Shown piece after piece: positions 54,249-62,182 of a DNA stretch of 64,000 nucleotides. The notes beneath the pieces were generated by a model that saw nothing but the letters and a program-made list of their open reading frames with translations, ran no database searches and was not told where the DNA came from. Position 1 is the first letter of the stretch. Every line of letters starts with the position of its first letter. The stretch lies in contig NFUW01000002.1 of NCBI GenBank assembly GCA_002127285.1, positions 1,853,605 to 1,917,604 of the forward strand. Direction: 5' to 3'. This DNA comes from Chitinophagaceae bacterium IBVUCB1. GTDB lineage: Bacteria; Bacteroidota; Bacteroidia; Chitinophagales; Chitinophagaceae. The position numbers and the translations under genes are program-made.

Positions 54249-54977
54249 ATGAAGAAAATATTGTTCTCTTTGACTTGCGTATTCAGCAGTATTATGATGA
54301 ATGCGCAAAGCCTGAACCATGTGGGTTTTTTCCCGACGATAGACCATAGTGGCACTATTAACAATAAACTGGACTATAGCTTGTATTACTTTGCGCAGAT
54401 ACATGCTTATAATGATGAAATAAATAATCAAACGGAGCCAACTGGTTTATTTGTTTTTTATAGCGAACAGGCACTGCATTACAAACTAAACAATCGTATA
54501 GCGCTAACCGGTAGTTATGTGTACGAAAGGCAATACCCGTTTGAAAATAACTACCGCAACGAAAACCGTTTTTATGTGCAAGCCACTTACAAATACCCCT
54601 TATCTAAAGCTACTGTCAAACACAGGTTGCGCTTTGACGGGCGGTTTGTTGAAAACAGGCTGACAGGCGAAAACCCCTTCACACACAGAATACGTTATCT
54701 TACAGGTATCAGTACACCCATTGGCAAAAAGGATAAGTATTATTTTACAGCCTACAACGAGTTTTTCTTTAACACCTATAAAGGTGCTACTGTAAAATAT
54801 GCTGAAAACTGGGCTGCAGCAGCAATAGGTATAAAGACAGGAAAAAACAGCAGCGTTGAAGCCGGACCGCTATATATCTTCTGGGTAAATGATAATATCG
54901 GTACACTGAATAATTTTTATTACTTACAATTGGCTTGGGTATCGCATATCAATTTTCAGAAAAAGCAACAACAATGA
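54249..54977 (+). CDS. DUF2490 family outer-membrane protein
   Basis: 242 aa with a signal peptide (about 1-19, ending MMNAQ) and a long run of alternating beta strands: GTINNKLDYSLYYFAQIHA, LRFDGRFVENRLTGENPFTH and YFTAYNEFFFNTYKG. The match is to DUF2490, a small outer-membrane beta-barrel family. Its place inside an arsenic operon, overlapping the aquaporin start (ATGA), suggests a channel or export partner. There is no direct evidence for what it passes. Confidence 0.8.
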   Translation: MKKILFSLTCVFSSIMMNAQSLNHVGFFPTIDHSGTINNKLDYSLYYFAQIHAYNDEINNQTEPTGLFVFYSEQALHYKLNNRIALTGSYVYERQYPFENNYRNENRFYVQATYKYPLSKATVKHRLRFDGRFVENRLTGENPFTHRIRYLTGISTPIGKKDKYYFTAYNEFFFNTYKGATVKYAENWAAAAIGIKTGKNSSVEAGPLYIFWVNDNIGTLNNFYYLQLAWVSHINFQKKQQQ

Positions 54978-55618
54978 AAAAATACATAGCAGAATTAACA
55001 GGCACTTTCGCACTGGTGTTTTGCGGCACAGGTGCTATTATAATTAACCAGCAGTCTGGCGGGGCTATCACGCATGTTGGTATCGCCATCACTTTCGGGT
55101 TTATTGTGATGGCTATGATATATGCTTTGGGCAATGTATCGGGCGCACACCTGAACCCTGCTGTAAGCATCGCATTTGCCGTTGCCAAAAAATTCAATGC
55201 AAAGGAGTTGCTGCCCTATATCATCAGCCAATTGGTTGGGGCATTATTGGCAAGTGGGGTATTGAAAGCTCTGTTTCCAGATAATGCCACGTTGGGTGCT
55301 ACACTGCCTGCAGGCAGCAATATGCAATCGTTTGTGTTGGAAGTATTGCTCACATTCTTCCTGATGCTGGTGATACTGAATGTAGCACATGGCAGCAAAG
55401 AGCAGGGTATGTTTGCCGGCTTGGCTATTGGTGGCGTAGTATTATTGGAAGCCATGTTTGCAGGGCCTATATGTGGCGCATCTATGAACCCAGCCCGCTC
55501 ATTAGCGCCTGCATTAGTAAGCGGCAACATGCAATCGTTGTGGGTATATATAGCAGCACCTGTATTGGGTGCGGTGATGGCAGTGCCGTTGTATTATTAT
55601 CTGAAGACTAAAGACTGA
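54974..55618 (+). CDS. aquaporin / MIP family channel
   Basis: 214 aa from the ATG at 54974, which overlaps the previous stop. Six membrane helices and both NPA boxes: SGAHLNPAVSIAF at about 61-63 and GASMNPARSLAPALVSG at about 173-175. The sequence after the second box (RSLAPAL) is closer to water-type aquaporins than to GlpF. In Sinorhizobium meliloti an aquaglyceroporin (AqpS) in the ars operon passes arsenite; a similar role is likely here, since no arsB is seen. The arsenite route is inferred from context. Confidence 0.88.
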   Translation: MKKYIAELTGTFALVFCGTGAIIINQQSGGAITHVGIAITFGFIVMAMIYALGNVSGAHLNPAVSIAFAVAKKFNAKELLPYIISQLVGALLASGVLKALFPDNATLGATLPAGSNMQSFVLEVLLTFFLMLVILNVAHGSKEQGMFAGLAIGGVVLLEAMFAGPICGASMNPARSLAPALVSGNMQSLWVYIAAPVLGAVMAVPLYYYLKTKD

Positions 55619-55653
55619 AATCAATTTTAAAGCCAGCTTACATAAAAGCAAAA

Positions 55654-55679
55654 GGCGCGCCTTACTCGGAAGGTGCGCC
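55654..55679 (-). terminator. terminator of the minus-strand 34-aa ORF
   Basis: GGCGCGCCTT and AAGGTGCGCC pair with one G-T wobble around a 6-base loop. On the minus strand it is followed by TTTTGCTTTT, so it ends minus-strand transcripts coming from 55701-55805. Confidence 0.6.
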
Positions 55680-55700
55680 AATCGCTAAACGTATGAAACA

Positions 55701-55805
55701 CTAAATCGTAGCCTGAAACGCCATTTGTAATGAAAGAGCCTGAAAGAAAACGCAAGGTTTTTCGATTTGTTCAGTAAGCTTTTCATAGTCTGTCTTTTTA
55801 ACCAT
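55701..55805 (-). CDS. possible 34-aa peptide
   Basis: ATG at 55805 to TAG at 55701. It reads MVKKTDYEKLTEQIEKPCVF and ends QMAFQATI, amphipathic with one Cys. The ATG is preceded by GAGGAATTTGATA, and a terminator follows 22 bases after the stop. A second frame ending FDNG overlaps its start codon by its stop (ATGGTTAA), but lacks a start codon. It is in a 324-base gap. This is a weak call; a small RNA or gene remnant is also possible. Confidence 0.35.
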   Translation of the reverse strand: MVKKTDYEKLTEQIEKPCVFFQALSLQMAFQATI

Positions 55806-55893
55806 TATCAAATTCCTCATTGTCTGCTTCTGCTAATATAGACGCTGCAATTATCGTACCCGTTGGTATAGTTTTGTTATAGTAATGTAAAAG

Positions 55894-55920
55894 AAAAAAG
55901 CCCCGTTTAGAGGCTTTTTT
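55894..55920. terminator. bidirectional terminator
   Basis: AAAAAAGCC and GGCTTTTTT pair around a 9-base loop. T-runs are present on both strands. It lies 23 bases after the stop of the minus-strand lipoprotein gene at 55943. Confidence 0.8.
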
Positions 55921-55942
55921 CTTTATGTGTTATGTAGTAAAA

Positions 55943-56356
55943 TCAATCACCTTCTGTAACGGGTATTATTATCTCGTAGCTCTGGTCAGCAGTAATAGTA
56001 ACGGGTTTGCCTGCTTCTACTTTTTGCTGTATGTCGGGGTCATAACCAACACCATAAATGTAGTATTTACCTTTTTTCAATCCCGTAAAGTTGGCAGATG
56101 GTTTGCCGTCTGCAACAGTACACCTCAGCGAGTCGTCGTATTGCGACGGGCTGAATACGGGCGATGGCAAATCGTTGGTGTTGTACTTGATGTACATCGT
56201 ACACTCGTTGATAAACTTGCCATGATGGCGTGGTACGGCAACGATATTGGCCTTGCCGCCTTTGCCCGCTATCTCTACAGGTTCTTTTCTTTCGCAAGAA
56301 GTAAAAGCAACAGTTGCCACTACAGACGCGAAGGCTATTATTTTACTGTAATTCAT
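55943..56356 (-). CDS. small lipoprotein with AGKGG domain
   Basis: 137 aa with lipobox AFTSC (Cys20), followed by ERKEP. The domain shares a pattern with the 150-aa protein at 59113: AGKGGxxxxxV, a His-rich HHGKF or HYQKD segment, a MYIKYN or IYIKYN stretch, DGKP or NGRP, and a LKKGKYYIYG or LKRGNYFFYV end. It is the last gene of a minus-strand run with an MbnP-type protein. His residues in RHHGKF could bind metal. The function is unknown. Confidence 0.65.
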   Translation of the reverse strand: MNYSKIIAFASVVATVAFTSCERKEPVEIAGKGGKANIVAVPRHHGKFINECTMYIKYNTNDLPSPVFSPSQYDDSLRCTVADGKPSANFTGLKKGKYYIYGVGYDPDIQQKVEAGKPVTITADQSYEIIIPVTEGD

Positions 56357-56365
56357 ATTCCTTGT

Positions 56366-57163
56366 TTATTCTAAAACTATTGAACTGATGCTAAACATAT
56401 TGGCATAATTATCTGCCACGGTTTTAGATGTAGTATTAACACCCATCAGGGTGCTATTAGCAGCTATGGTTACATTACCCGGTGCAAACCATTTCAGAAC
56501 ATCTGCTTTCAGTTTGATGCTCAGTTCTTTTGCAGATGAAACCTCCATAGGTTGCGGAAAAGTAATAGTAACGGTACGTAGAGAACTATTAGCACCGTTG
56601 AAGCCACCTATGTGGTGTACAAACTTTTTATCGGTAGTAGTAGCTGCCGGCGATGTGCCTTCCAGTTTAGCCATAATGTAGCCTGTAGTCCAAGACCAAA
56701 ACATACCCTTAGCAGGGTCTAAAGCACCTGTTTGTGCACCTGATGTATTACGTGGCTCATCTACACCTATCATAAAGCTGGCACTTGTATAGGTTCCTTT
56801 GGTTACATTCTTTATGTGGAAATGCCTGCTGGCAGCTACATCACCCTCTACTAAATGATAGCTTTCAGGCTCGGCATATTCACTCCCATCCGCCTTTTTC
56901 AGCTTGATGTTAGTTATATAGTAATTGAATTTTGAAACGGTGAATGTTTCGCCTGCGGCATTTGTATATGAGCCTGTATTGAACACCAGTTCGCTGCCGC
57001 CTGCCATATTAGCAAATTCAAAGCCTACCTCGCCATTACCTGTAGTAGGTGTTGGTGTTGGTGTTGGAGTTGTAGCAGGGTCTGGTTTTTTCTCACATGC
57101 TGCCATGCCAATGCTGAAAATTGCTAATAATACTATTGATTTTATTCCTTTCATATAATTCAT
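56366..57163 (-). CDS. MbnP-like family lipoprotein
   Basis: 265 aa from the ATG at 57163 (or 57154). The lipobox is MAACE (Cys), followed by a Pro/Thr-rich linker (TPTPTPTPTT). The MbnP domain is recognisable: SKFNYYITNIKLKKADGSEY, YHLVEGDVAASRHFHIKNV, MIGVDEPRNTSGA, MFWSWTTGYIMAKLEG and HHIGGFNGANSSLRTV. MbnP was described as a copper-protein partner of MbnH in methanobactin systems. Bacteroidota copies usually sit next to di-haem peroxidases or TonB receptors; neither is in this window. Confidence 0.85.
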   Translation of the reverse strand: MNYMKGIKSIVLLAIFSIGMAACEKKPDPATTPTPTPTPTTGNGEVGFEFANMAGGSELVFNTGSYTNAAGETFTVSKFNYYITNIKLKKADGSEYAEPESYHLVEGDVAASRHFHIKNVTKGTYTSASFMIGVDEPRNTSGAQTGALDPAKGMFWSWTTGYIMAKLEGTSPAATTTDKKFVHHIGGFNGANSSLRTVTITFPQPMEVSSAKELSIKLKADVLKWFAPGNVTIAANSTLMGVNTTSKTVADNYANMFSISSIVLE

Positions 57164-57202
57164 TTTTCTTGTGGTTAATAATAAAGACAATACTTATGCC
57201 AT

Positions 57203-57598
57203 TTATGGTTGGCTTACCAGGTTAAGTTCTTTTGTCCCATTGTTGCCATCATGGTCTATCTCGCCGGTAATAACAAGAAACAGGTCAGTAGAATCAGCAA
57301 GTGTATTTACCCAACTTTTACTAAAAGGTACTTCATTACTATGTGTATGTTCATAATGTGTAAATAACTCTTTATTAAGCTGTTTGTTTTTCAATACAAT
57401 ACTATACCCGTGCAAACTACTTATGTAGCTTATTTTGCCATCTATGTGTATGGTATCGCCTTTTCTAAAAACCTGCCCATTATACAAAGAACTAACGCTT
57501 ATCTGCACCTTATCCGGTTGTGGTTTGTTGTTATCTTTTTGGCAACCAACCAGCATAGTGCATACTAATATAACCGTAAATTGTTTTAAAAGTTTCAT
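57203..57598 (-). CDS. small lipoprotein of unknown function
   Basis: 131 aa with lipobox LVGCQ (Cys19). The body is a beta-rich domain: VSSLYNGQVFRKGDTIHIDG, HGYSIVLKNKQLNKELFTHY and DLFLVITGEIDHDGNNG. It is 39 bases from the MbnP-like gene and 18 from the barrel gene, so it is in the same operon. The sequence recalls DUF4625-like periplasmic domains but I am not certain. Confidence 0.6.
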   Translation of the reverse strand: MKLLKQFTVILVCTMLVGCQKDNNKPQPDKVQISVSSLYNGQVFRKGDTIHIDGKISYISSLHGYSIVLKNKQLNKELFTHYEHTHSNEVPFSKSWVNTLADSTDLFLVITGEIDHDGNNGTKELNLVSQP

Positions 57599-57616
57599 TT
57601 AATTGTAATAGAATAA

Positions 57617-58522
57617 TCAAAAAAAGTATAATAATCCTGAATCAAACCTATGAGTCGCGCGTACATTGCCCTTAGCATACTGTTGCCATACTGGTAATGC
57701 GTAATTACATTGTAGGCCTATTCGCTTGTAGAAAAATTGCAGCCCTGCATTACTAAGCCCTATATAACCACCTGTACCTCTATCCAGCCATTTTTGACTG
57801 TAATTATCGTAGTCGTGTAATGCATAATCTAAGCGAATGCCTAACTGCGGCTGTAATACCCAATTGCCCCATTTATGCCAATAAAATCCGGCAATGCCTG
57901 CTGATAGCCTATTGCCATATTTGTAATTGTTGTTTGCAGTAGTTATAACATACTGTGCTTCCGTGTTAATACCTGCATTATTACTTCTGATAGTATAATT
58001 GACATTCGCAACGAAGTCCCAACTACCGCTGCCTGTTTGCAGGTTCATGGCATTACCGGTACCGGCATTGTCATTTCTATGGGCTGTTGGTGCTTTAATG
58101 CCGCCACCTGCTATCAATATATGCTTCAACCCTGCGGATGTATCGGGTGTACGAAGGAGCGTTGCCATTATTACCGTACTCACATCGCCTATGCCTTGGT
58201 ATTGGGTGCTTTTTGTGCTTGTTACCTGTTTATTGTATTGGTAAGGCAAAAAACCGAATACTTGCCATTTGCTGCCAATGTTGGCCTTGCCCCATATTTG
58301 CATGGTTTGATAATACTCCTTGCTGCTTTCTGGTTGCATCCATTCAAAAACCGATGGATGTGTGCTGCTGAAACTTCTGTATTGGTATTGCAGCCCTACA
58401 AAATGTTTGTAAAACTGAGGTAAAATACCTAAGCCTTGGCTATTGCCGGCAGTACCGCATACATCACATGCACGCGTAGCAGTTTGTATTAGCAAAAAAA
58501 ATGCTAATGCTATGCTCCTCAT
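57617..58522 (-). CDS. outer-membrane beta-barrel protein with N-terminal CDVCG
   Basis: 301 aa. A signal peptide (about 1-18) leads directly to CDVCGTAGNSQGLGILPQFY, then alternating strands of a barrel (HFVGLQYQYRSFSST, GKANIGSKWQVFGFLPYQYN) to an aromatic C-terminal Phe (GLLYFF), as needed for outer-membrane insertion. The CxxC near the mature N-terminus could bind copper or haem. It shares an operon with the MbnP-type lipoprotein, which fits metal handling. The family name is not known to me. Confidence 0.75.
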   Translation of the reverse strand: MRSIALAFFLLIQTATRACDVCGTAGNSQGLGILPQFYKHFVGLQYQYRSFSSTHPSVFEWMQPESSKEYYQTMQIWGKANIGSKWQVFGFLPYQYNKQVTSTKSTQYQGIGDVSTVIMATLLRTPDTSAGLKHILIAGGGIKAPTAHRNDNAGTGNAMNLQTGSGSWDFVANVNYTIRSNNAGINTEAQYVITTANNNYKYGNRLSAGIAGFYWHKWGNWVLQPQLGIRLDYALHDYDNYSQKWLDRGTGGYIGLSNAGLQFFYKRIGLQCNYALPVWQQYAKGNVRATHRFDSGLLYFF

Positions 58523-58605
58523 AGTATTGATTGATGATTGAGAGATAATTATACAGACGATAAACAGGGATAAATCCTGCTTTTTACGCCCGAGCCATTT
58601 GTTGG

Positions 58606-58977
58606 TTAGAATACCGACGGTGGATGGAAAATGCTCGACACGATATTACAACCAACTATTGGTTTGTAATTATCTGTATGATTAATGCTTGACGTGGGAA
58701 AAATGCCCGATAGCATAATATGACTGGCAGGAATAAAATCTAACCATTCAACACTTACTTTTTTAATCTGATTCTCCTGTTGAGTATTTTCAGTTTTGTT
58801 CAGTTGTTTTCTGAGGTAGCATTTGCCATTGCATTTCATTTGCGGGCGGGCTTTGTTTTCACAAAGTACATTGGCAACGTAGGTTTTGTTTGCTTCGTAC
58901 CATGCTACAATACCCAACTTCAGCAGGCATTGGGTGCTCATACAGATTAAAAGGCATATGGCAAGTACTTGTTTCAA
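58606..58977 (-). CDS. small membrane-anchored protein with CxGKCYLxKxL motif
   Basis: 123 aa. A hydrophobic N-terminus (MKQVLAICLLICMSTQCLLK) is followed by ANVLCENKARPQMKCNGKC and YLRKQLNKTE. The pattern C-E-N/K-K-x2-P-x3-C-x-G-K-C-Y-L-x-K-x-L is one I recall from short Bacteroidota proteins next to metal-uptake genes. The four cysteines suggest metal or disulfide chemistry in the periplasm. It is first in the minus-strand run that goes on to the barrel and MbnP-like genes. Confidence 0.65.
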   Translation of the reverse strand: MKQVLAICLLICMSTQCLLKLGIVAWYEANKTYVANVLCENKARPQMKCNGKCYLRKQLNKTENTQQENQIKKVSVEWLDFIPASHIMLSGIFPTSSINHTDNYKPIVGCNIVSSIFHPPSVF

Positions 58978-59067
58978 TACATAGTAAAGTTACAAACGAT
59001 TTCGATACTATTATTTAGATTTTCAATTTTTAATTCCTTGACTCAATATTGTCATAGAAAGCATAAA

Positions 59068-59090
59068 AAAAGCACTCAATGAGTGCTTTT
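59068..59090 (-). terminator. intrinsic terminator
   Basis: AAAAGCACTC and GAGTGCTTTT form a perfect 10-bp stem with loop AAT, extended by T residues on the minus strand. It is 22 bases after the stop at 59113. Confidence 0.85.
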
Positions 59091-59112
59091 AACTATTTAA
59101 AGAAACAGAAGA

Positions 59113-59565
59113 TTAAATCTTGGGTACATTATTCACATCGTGCAGGTTCTGCAGGCTAATAAAAACTTTCTGTTCCTGCTGTATGGTATCTATAATAATA
59201 AACTTGGCTTCACCAAACAGGCTGTCCTTCGGGGGGTATAAACCTATGCTGCGGCCTTTTACATAAAAGAAATAGTTGCCACGTTTCAGGCTATCAAACA
59301 CTACCATCGGCCTGCCGTTTTGCATTTTTATGTTGCCACTGTCATCAAATTTCATATCCATTGGCATCATGGTGCTGTTATACTTAATGTAAATAGTGCC
59401 GGTATCTACATCTTTCTGATAGTGCTGGGCTGTAACCATTAGTTTGGTAAGACCGCCCTTGCCGGCAACCGGTGCTGCTGGGTCTGCTATAAACTCATTT
59501 TTTCTTTGGCAACTCACCAACAAAGCTGTTGCAACCAGGCTGTAAAATATATGTTTGGTACGCAT
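59113..59565 (-). CDS. small lipoprotein with AGKGG domain, paralogue of 55943 gene
   Basis: 150 aa with lipobox LVSCQ (Cys19). It shares VAGKGG, TIYIKYN, QNGRPMVVFDSLKRGNYFFY and a general layout with the 137-aa protein at 55943. It has its own terminator, so it is separate from the MbnP-like run. It is Asp/Met-rich near MMPMDMKFDDSGN, a possible metal-binding stretch. The function is unknown. Confidence 0.65.
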   Translation of the reverse strand: MRTKHIFYSLVATALLVSCQRKNEFIADPAAPVAGKGGLTKLMVTAQHYQKDVDTGTIYIKYNSTMMPMDMKFDDSGNIKMQNGRPMVVFDSLKRGNYFFYVKGRSIGLYPPKDSLFGEAKFIIIDTIQQEQKVFISLQNLHDVNNVPKI

Positions 59566-59656
59566 AATGTTTAAAGATATAATTTGTTTGGATTTTATAA
59601 AAGCTACACAACAAAAAAGTTTTCGTATTTATATAGGATTAATGTAAATTAACCTG

Positions 59657-61063
59657 ATGGAAGCAGGAACGTATATGAATAGTGTGAAAAAAAGCCTGAT
59701 TTTGCTAATAATGATTATGTCATCAGCAAAACTATTGGCACAAAAGCCAGAGGTAAGACTGATAGCAGAGAGTACATATGGTCATAATGGCACTACATTT
59801 TATGCTACGGATACTACTGCTTATGAATATAATGGTATAAGAGGCAGCAATATAGCTACACAAACACATTTATACGATACATGTACTTATTGGACTATTG
59901 CCGGAAGCAGCCTAACCCCCAAAACAAGAATACGCAGAACGTATGATGCATTTGATCGAATAGCTACACATACCGCAGAGGTTTTTGGTCTTAGCTTAGC
60001 ATGGCATAATAGGGTAAGGTATGAGTATAAATATCAGACAGGCAATTTGTTTGATAGCGTGTTTGAGTGGCGTTGGGATACTTTGGCCAGTATCTGGAAC
60101 CTGAAGCGAGTGCAGGTATATAGCTACAAAGCCGGTGTACTTGATACGATACATTGGTTTAGACCTATATCTAGCACTCTAGCAATTGAAGGTTATGATG
60201 TTTACACTTATATAGCGGGTAATATTGCATCACATACATTGCAGATAAGAAATGATAGTTTGCTGCAATGGGATGTTTGGGAAGAAGAACGATATCATTA
60301 CAACACAACCGGCAGGTTAGATACTTATACCGTACATAGATTAAACTATACAACCCTGCAAACACTACCTGCAAACAGAGAAGTATATGAATATGGTTCA
60401 AACGGCAAGGTGTCCTCTCATTATTATTATGAATGGAATGAGCCTGCCCTGCGATGGGAGGGTGATTATTGGCATTACTTTTTTTACAACGCCAATAATA
60501 CAATTGACATTGAAACAGTAAATTATTGGGACATAATAGCACAGCAATGGGGGCCGCAAAGCAGATATTATTATTACTACGATGCCAAACTGAACATTAC
60601 AGACATTGCAGAAACAAGGTTTTTCTTTCCCAACTACGAGAACTTTAGTAAACAAACTTGGGTATATAACAGCAAGAACCACCCTACACGCTACAGCAAA
60701 TATTACTGGATAGCGGCAACCGCTTTCTGGATGCCAGAACAAAGCACAAACTCACAGAAAAATTACTACTACGAATACGAAAATAGCCATATCGCATCTG
60801 CTACAGATACCTACAATGACTGGAACTTATACCCAAACCCCACAGGGGGTAGTATGGTAACACTCGCTGCTACTAATCATAATTACAATAGTGGTACCGT
60901 ATGGCTGACTGATATCCAAGGCAGGTTGCTGCGAAACTACCAACTGCTCGCTGGTACAAATCAATTGCTGATTCCTGTGGGAGATTTGGTGCAAGGTATC
61001 TATATGCTGACTATAAAGTTTGCAGACAAAGAAATGACAAAAACATTAACTATAGCCCGTTAA
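59657..61063 (+). CDS. T9SS-secreted protein, paralogue of the 15.5-kb gene
   Basis: 468 aa from the first ATG; the ATG at 59675 gives a cleaner signal peptide (MNSVKKSLILLIMIMSSAKL). The body has Tyr/Trp-rich repeats (RVRYEYKYQTGNLFDSVFEW, RVQVYSYKAGVLDTIHW, SSHYYYEWNEPALRWEG). It ends in a T9SS type A domain (NLYPNPTGGSMVTLAA ... LVQGIYMLTIKF). Build and repeat style match the 456-aa protein at 15474. It is probably an extracellular surface protein. Confidence 0.8.
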   Translation: MEAGTYMNSVKKSLILLIMIMSSAKLLAQKPEVRLIAESTYGHNGTTFYATDTTAYEYNGIRGSNIATQTHLYDTCTYWTIAGSSLTPKTRIRRTYDAFDRIATHTAEVFGLSLAWHNRVRYEYKYQTGNLFDSVFEWRWDTLASIWNLKRVQVYSYKAGVLDTIHWFRPISSTLAIEGYDVYTYIAGNIASHTLQIRNDSLLQWDVWEEERYHYNTTGRLDTYTVHRLNYTTLQTLPANREVYEYGSNGKVSSHYYYEWNEPALRWEGDYWHYFFYNANNTIDIETVNYWDIIAQQWGPQSRYYYYYDAKLNITDIAETRFFFPNYENFSKQTWVYNSKNHPTRYSKYYWIAATAFWMPEQSTNSQKNYYYEYENSHIASATDTYNDWNLYPNPTGGSMVTLAATNHNYNSGTVWLTDIQGRLLRNYQLLAGTNQLLIPVGDLVQGIYMLTIKFADKEMTKTLTIAR

Positions 61064-61070
61064 TAAACAG

Positions 61071-61078
61071 TAGCTTTG
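61071..61078 (+). promoter_or_regulatory. predicted -7 box of the 61.1-kb lipoprotein gene
   Basis: TAGCTTTG matches TAnnTTTG and lies 19 bases before the ATG at 61098, giving a leader of about 13 bases. Confidence 0.4.
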
Positions 61079-61097
61079 CAGCTTTCTATTAAGTGTT

Positions 61098-61589
61098 ATG
61101 TTTAGCAGATTAACAGCAATAATTGTTTTAACGGTTTTGATTGCAGGATTGCAGGCATGTTGCAAAAAGAGGGTAGTGTGCAGCGACGAGGCATTGCAAG
61201 TTGTTTTTACGGGTTTTGACAGAAGTACCATCCGCACCATAGTGCTGAAGCGATATATGCGCGGAGATAAAGTAAGAAGCAAAGCAATAGACTCTGTACA
61301 ATTGGTAAATAATAAACCATTAACAGTAAGTGCTAAGCCCGATACTTCATTCCTGTCAGACTATACAATCACTACTGCGGGTCCAACAGGCATACGGTAT
61401 GGCAATGACTGGGCATTGCAGTTTACATCTAACGGCCAAACGTATATTATTGCCGACATATTTAACGGTGATAACCGGGATACAAAAGTGCCGTGCAGAG
61501 ATGGTGATACAAAATGTACGAATAATATTAAGTCGTACTCAATAGATGGTTTTTGGGTAGAGAGTAATAGATTGTTTGTACGCAAATGA
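61098..61589 (+). CDS. lipoprotein of unknown function
   Basis: 163 aa. The lipobox is LQACC (first Cys at about 21). The mature part shows ALQVVFTGFDRSTIRTIVLK, a central YRI-type beta region (DYTITTAGPTGIRYGNDWAL) and VPCRDGDTKCTNNIKSYSI, with one likely disulfide. No family is recognised. It follows the T9SS protein by 34 bases but has a promoter of its own. Confidence 0.6.
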   Translation: MFSRLTAIIVLTVLIAGLQACCKKRVVCSDEALQVVFTGFDRSTIRTIVLKRYMRGDKVRSKAIDSVQLVNNKPLTVSAKPDTSFLSDYTITTAGPTGIRYGNDWALQFTSNGQTYIIADIFNGDNRDTKVPCRDGDTKCTNNIKSYSIDGFWVESNRLFVRK

Positions 61590-61728
61590 TTGCTGAAGTC
61601 ACGATACCTATTGTCCAAAGAAAATACTAACTACACTTGCTAAATCACCTTTTGCTACTATTGCAGTAATGTTGTTTTTTCTAATTATTAATGAGATTCA
61701 TGTGAGCTGAGAGTATGGTTCACACTAC

Positions 61729-61761
61729 AAAAAATCCACCGCATAACACGGTGGATTTTTT
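61729..61761. terminator. bidirectional terminator
   Basis: AAAAATCCACCG and CGGTGGATTTTTT pair around a 7-base loop, with T-runs on both strands. It ends the minus-strand small-protein unit (61816-62118) and stops plus-strand read-through. Confidence 0.9.
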
Positions 61762-61815
61762 CTTAATCCTTACACAAAAGGGCTCTCTCGCATCAAATAT
61801 GTTTTTACAAACAAA

Positions 61816-61971
61816 TTATGCTCCCGCATGCTGTGCATCTTTCATTGTTGCAATGGCTATTCTTCTTTCGGCACGTTTGTTCTTTTGTTTTTGCATGTAA
61901 ACCATTACAAATGCAAAAAGCAGATAAGTGCGAAGCAGTAAACCGATGGGAGCCAGCATGAGCGATTTCAT
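61816..61971 (-). CDS. 51-aa basic membrane protein in the GTTAAC regulon
   Basis: ATG at 61971; an upstream in-frame ATG at 62025 would add Lys/Gln/Thr repeats from the AAACA-rich leader. One membrane span (APIGLLLRTYLLFAFVMVYM) is followed by a basic tail (QKQKNKRAERRIAIATMKDA). It is second in a two-gene unit after the 20-aa peptide, under the GTTAAC-box promoter at 62183-62278. The function is unknown. Confidence 0.6.
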   Translation of the reverse strand: MKSLMLAPIGLLLRTYLLFAFVMVYMQKQKNKRAERRIAIATMKDAQHAGA

Positions 61972-62055
61972 TTTTGTTTGTTTTGTTTGATAATTAGTTT
62001 GTTTTGTTTGTACCGTGTTTTTCACTTTTTGTTTGTTTTCTTTGGTTTGTTCGTC

Positions 62056-62118
62056 TTATATGTTTACAGCAGTGATGATGCAAACCAGTATAGCTACGAA
62101 CATTGATATCTTAGTCAT
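62056..62118 (-). CDS. 20-aa membrane peptide, homologue of the 32-aa peptide
   Basis: ATG at 62118 to TAA at 62056, reading MTKISMFVAILVCIITAVNI. It aligns without gaps with the last 19 residues of the 32-aa peptide at 17629, including FV-I--C---AVN and the position of the stop. It lies behind the fourth GTTAAC-box promoter, with the same AAACACACACA leader as the other. It should be a single membrane span with nearly no soluble part. No known family. Confidence 0.55.
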   Translation of the reverse strand: MTKISMFVAILVCIITAVNI

Positions 62119-62182
62119 TGTGTGTGTTTTATTGTTTGTTTTAAAAGGCTGTGTTTTTGTTTTGTTGTGCCGTTTGACAATG

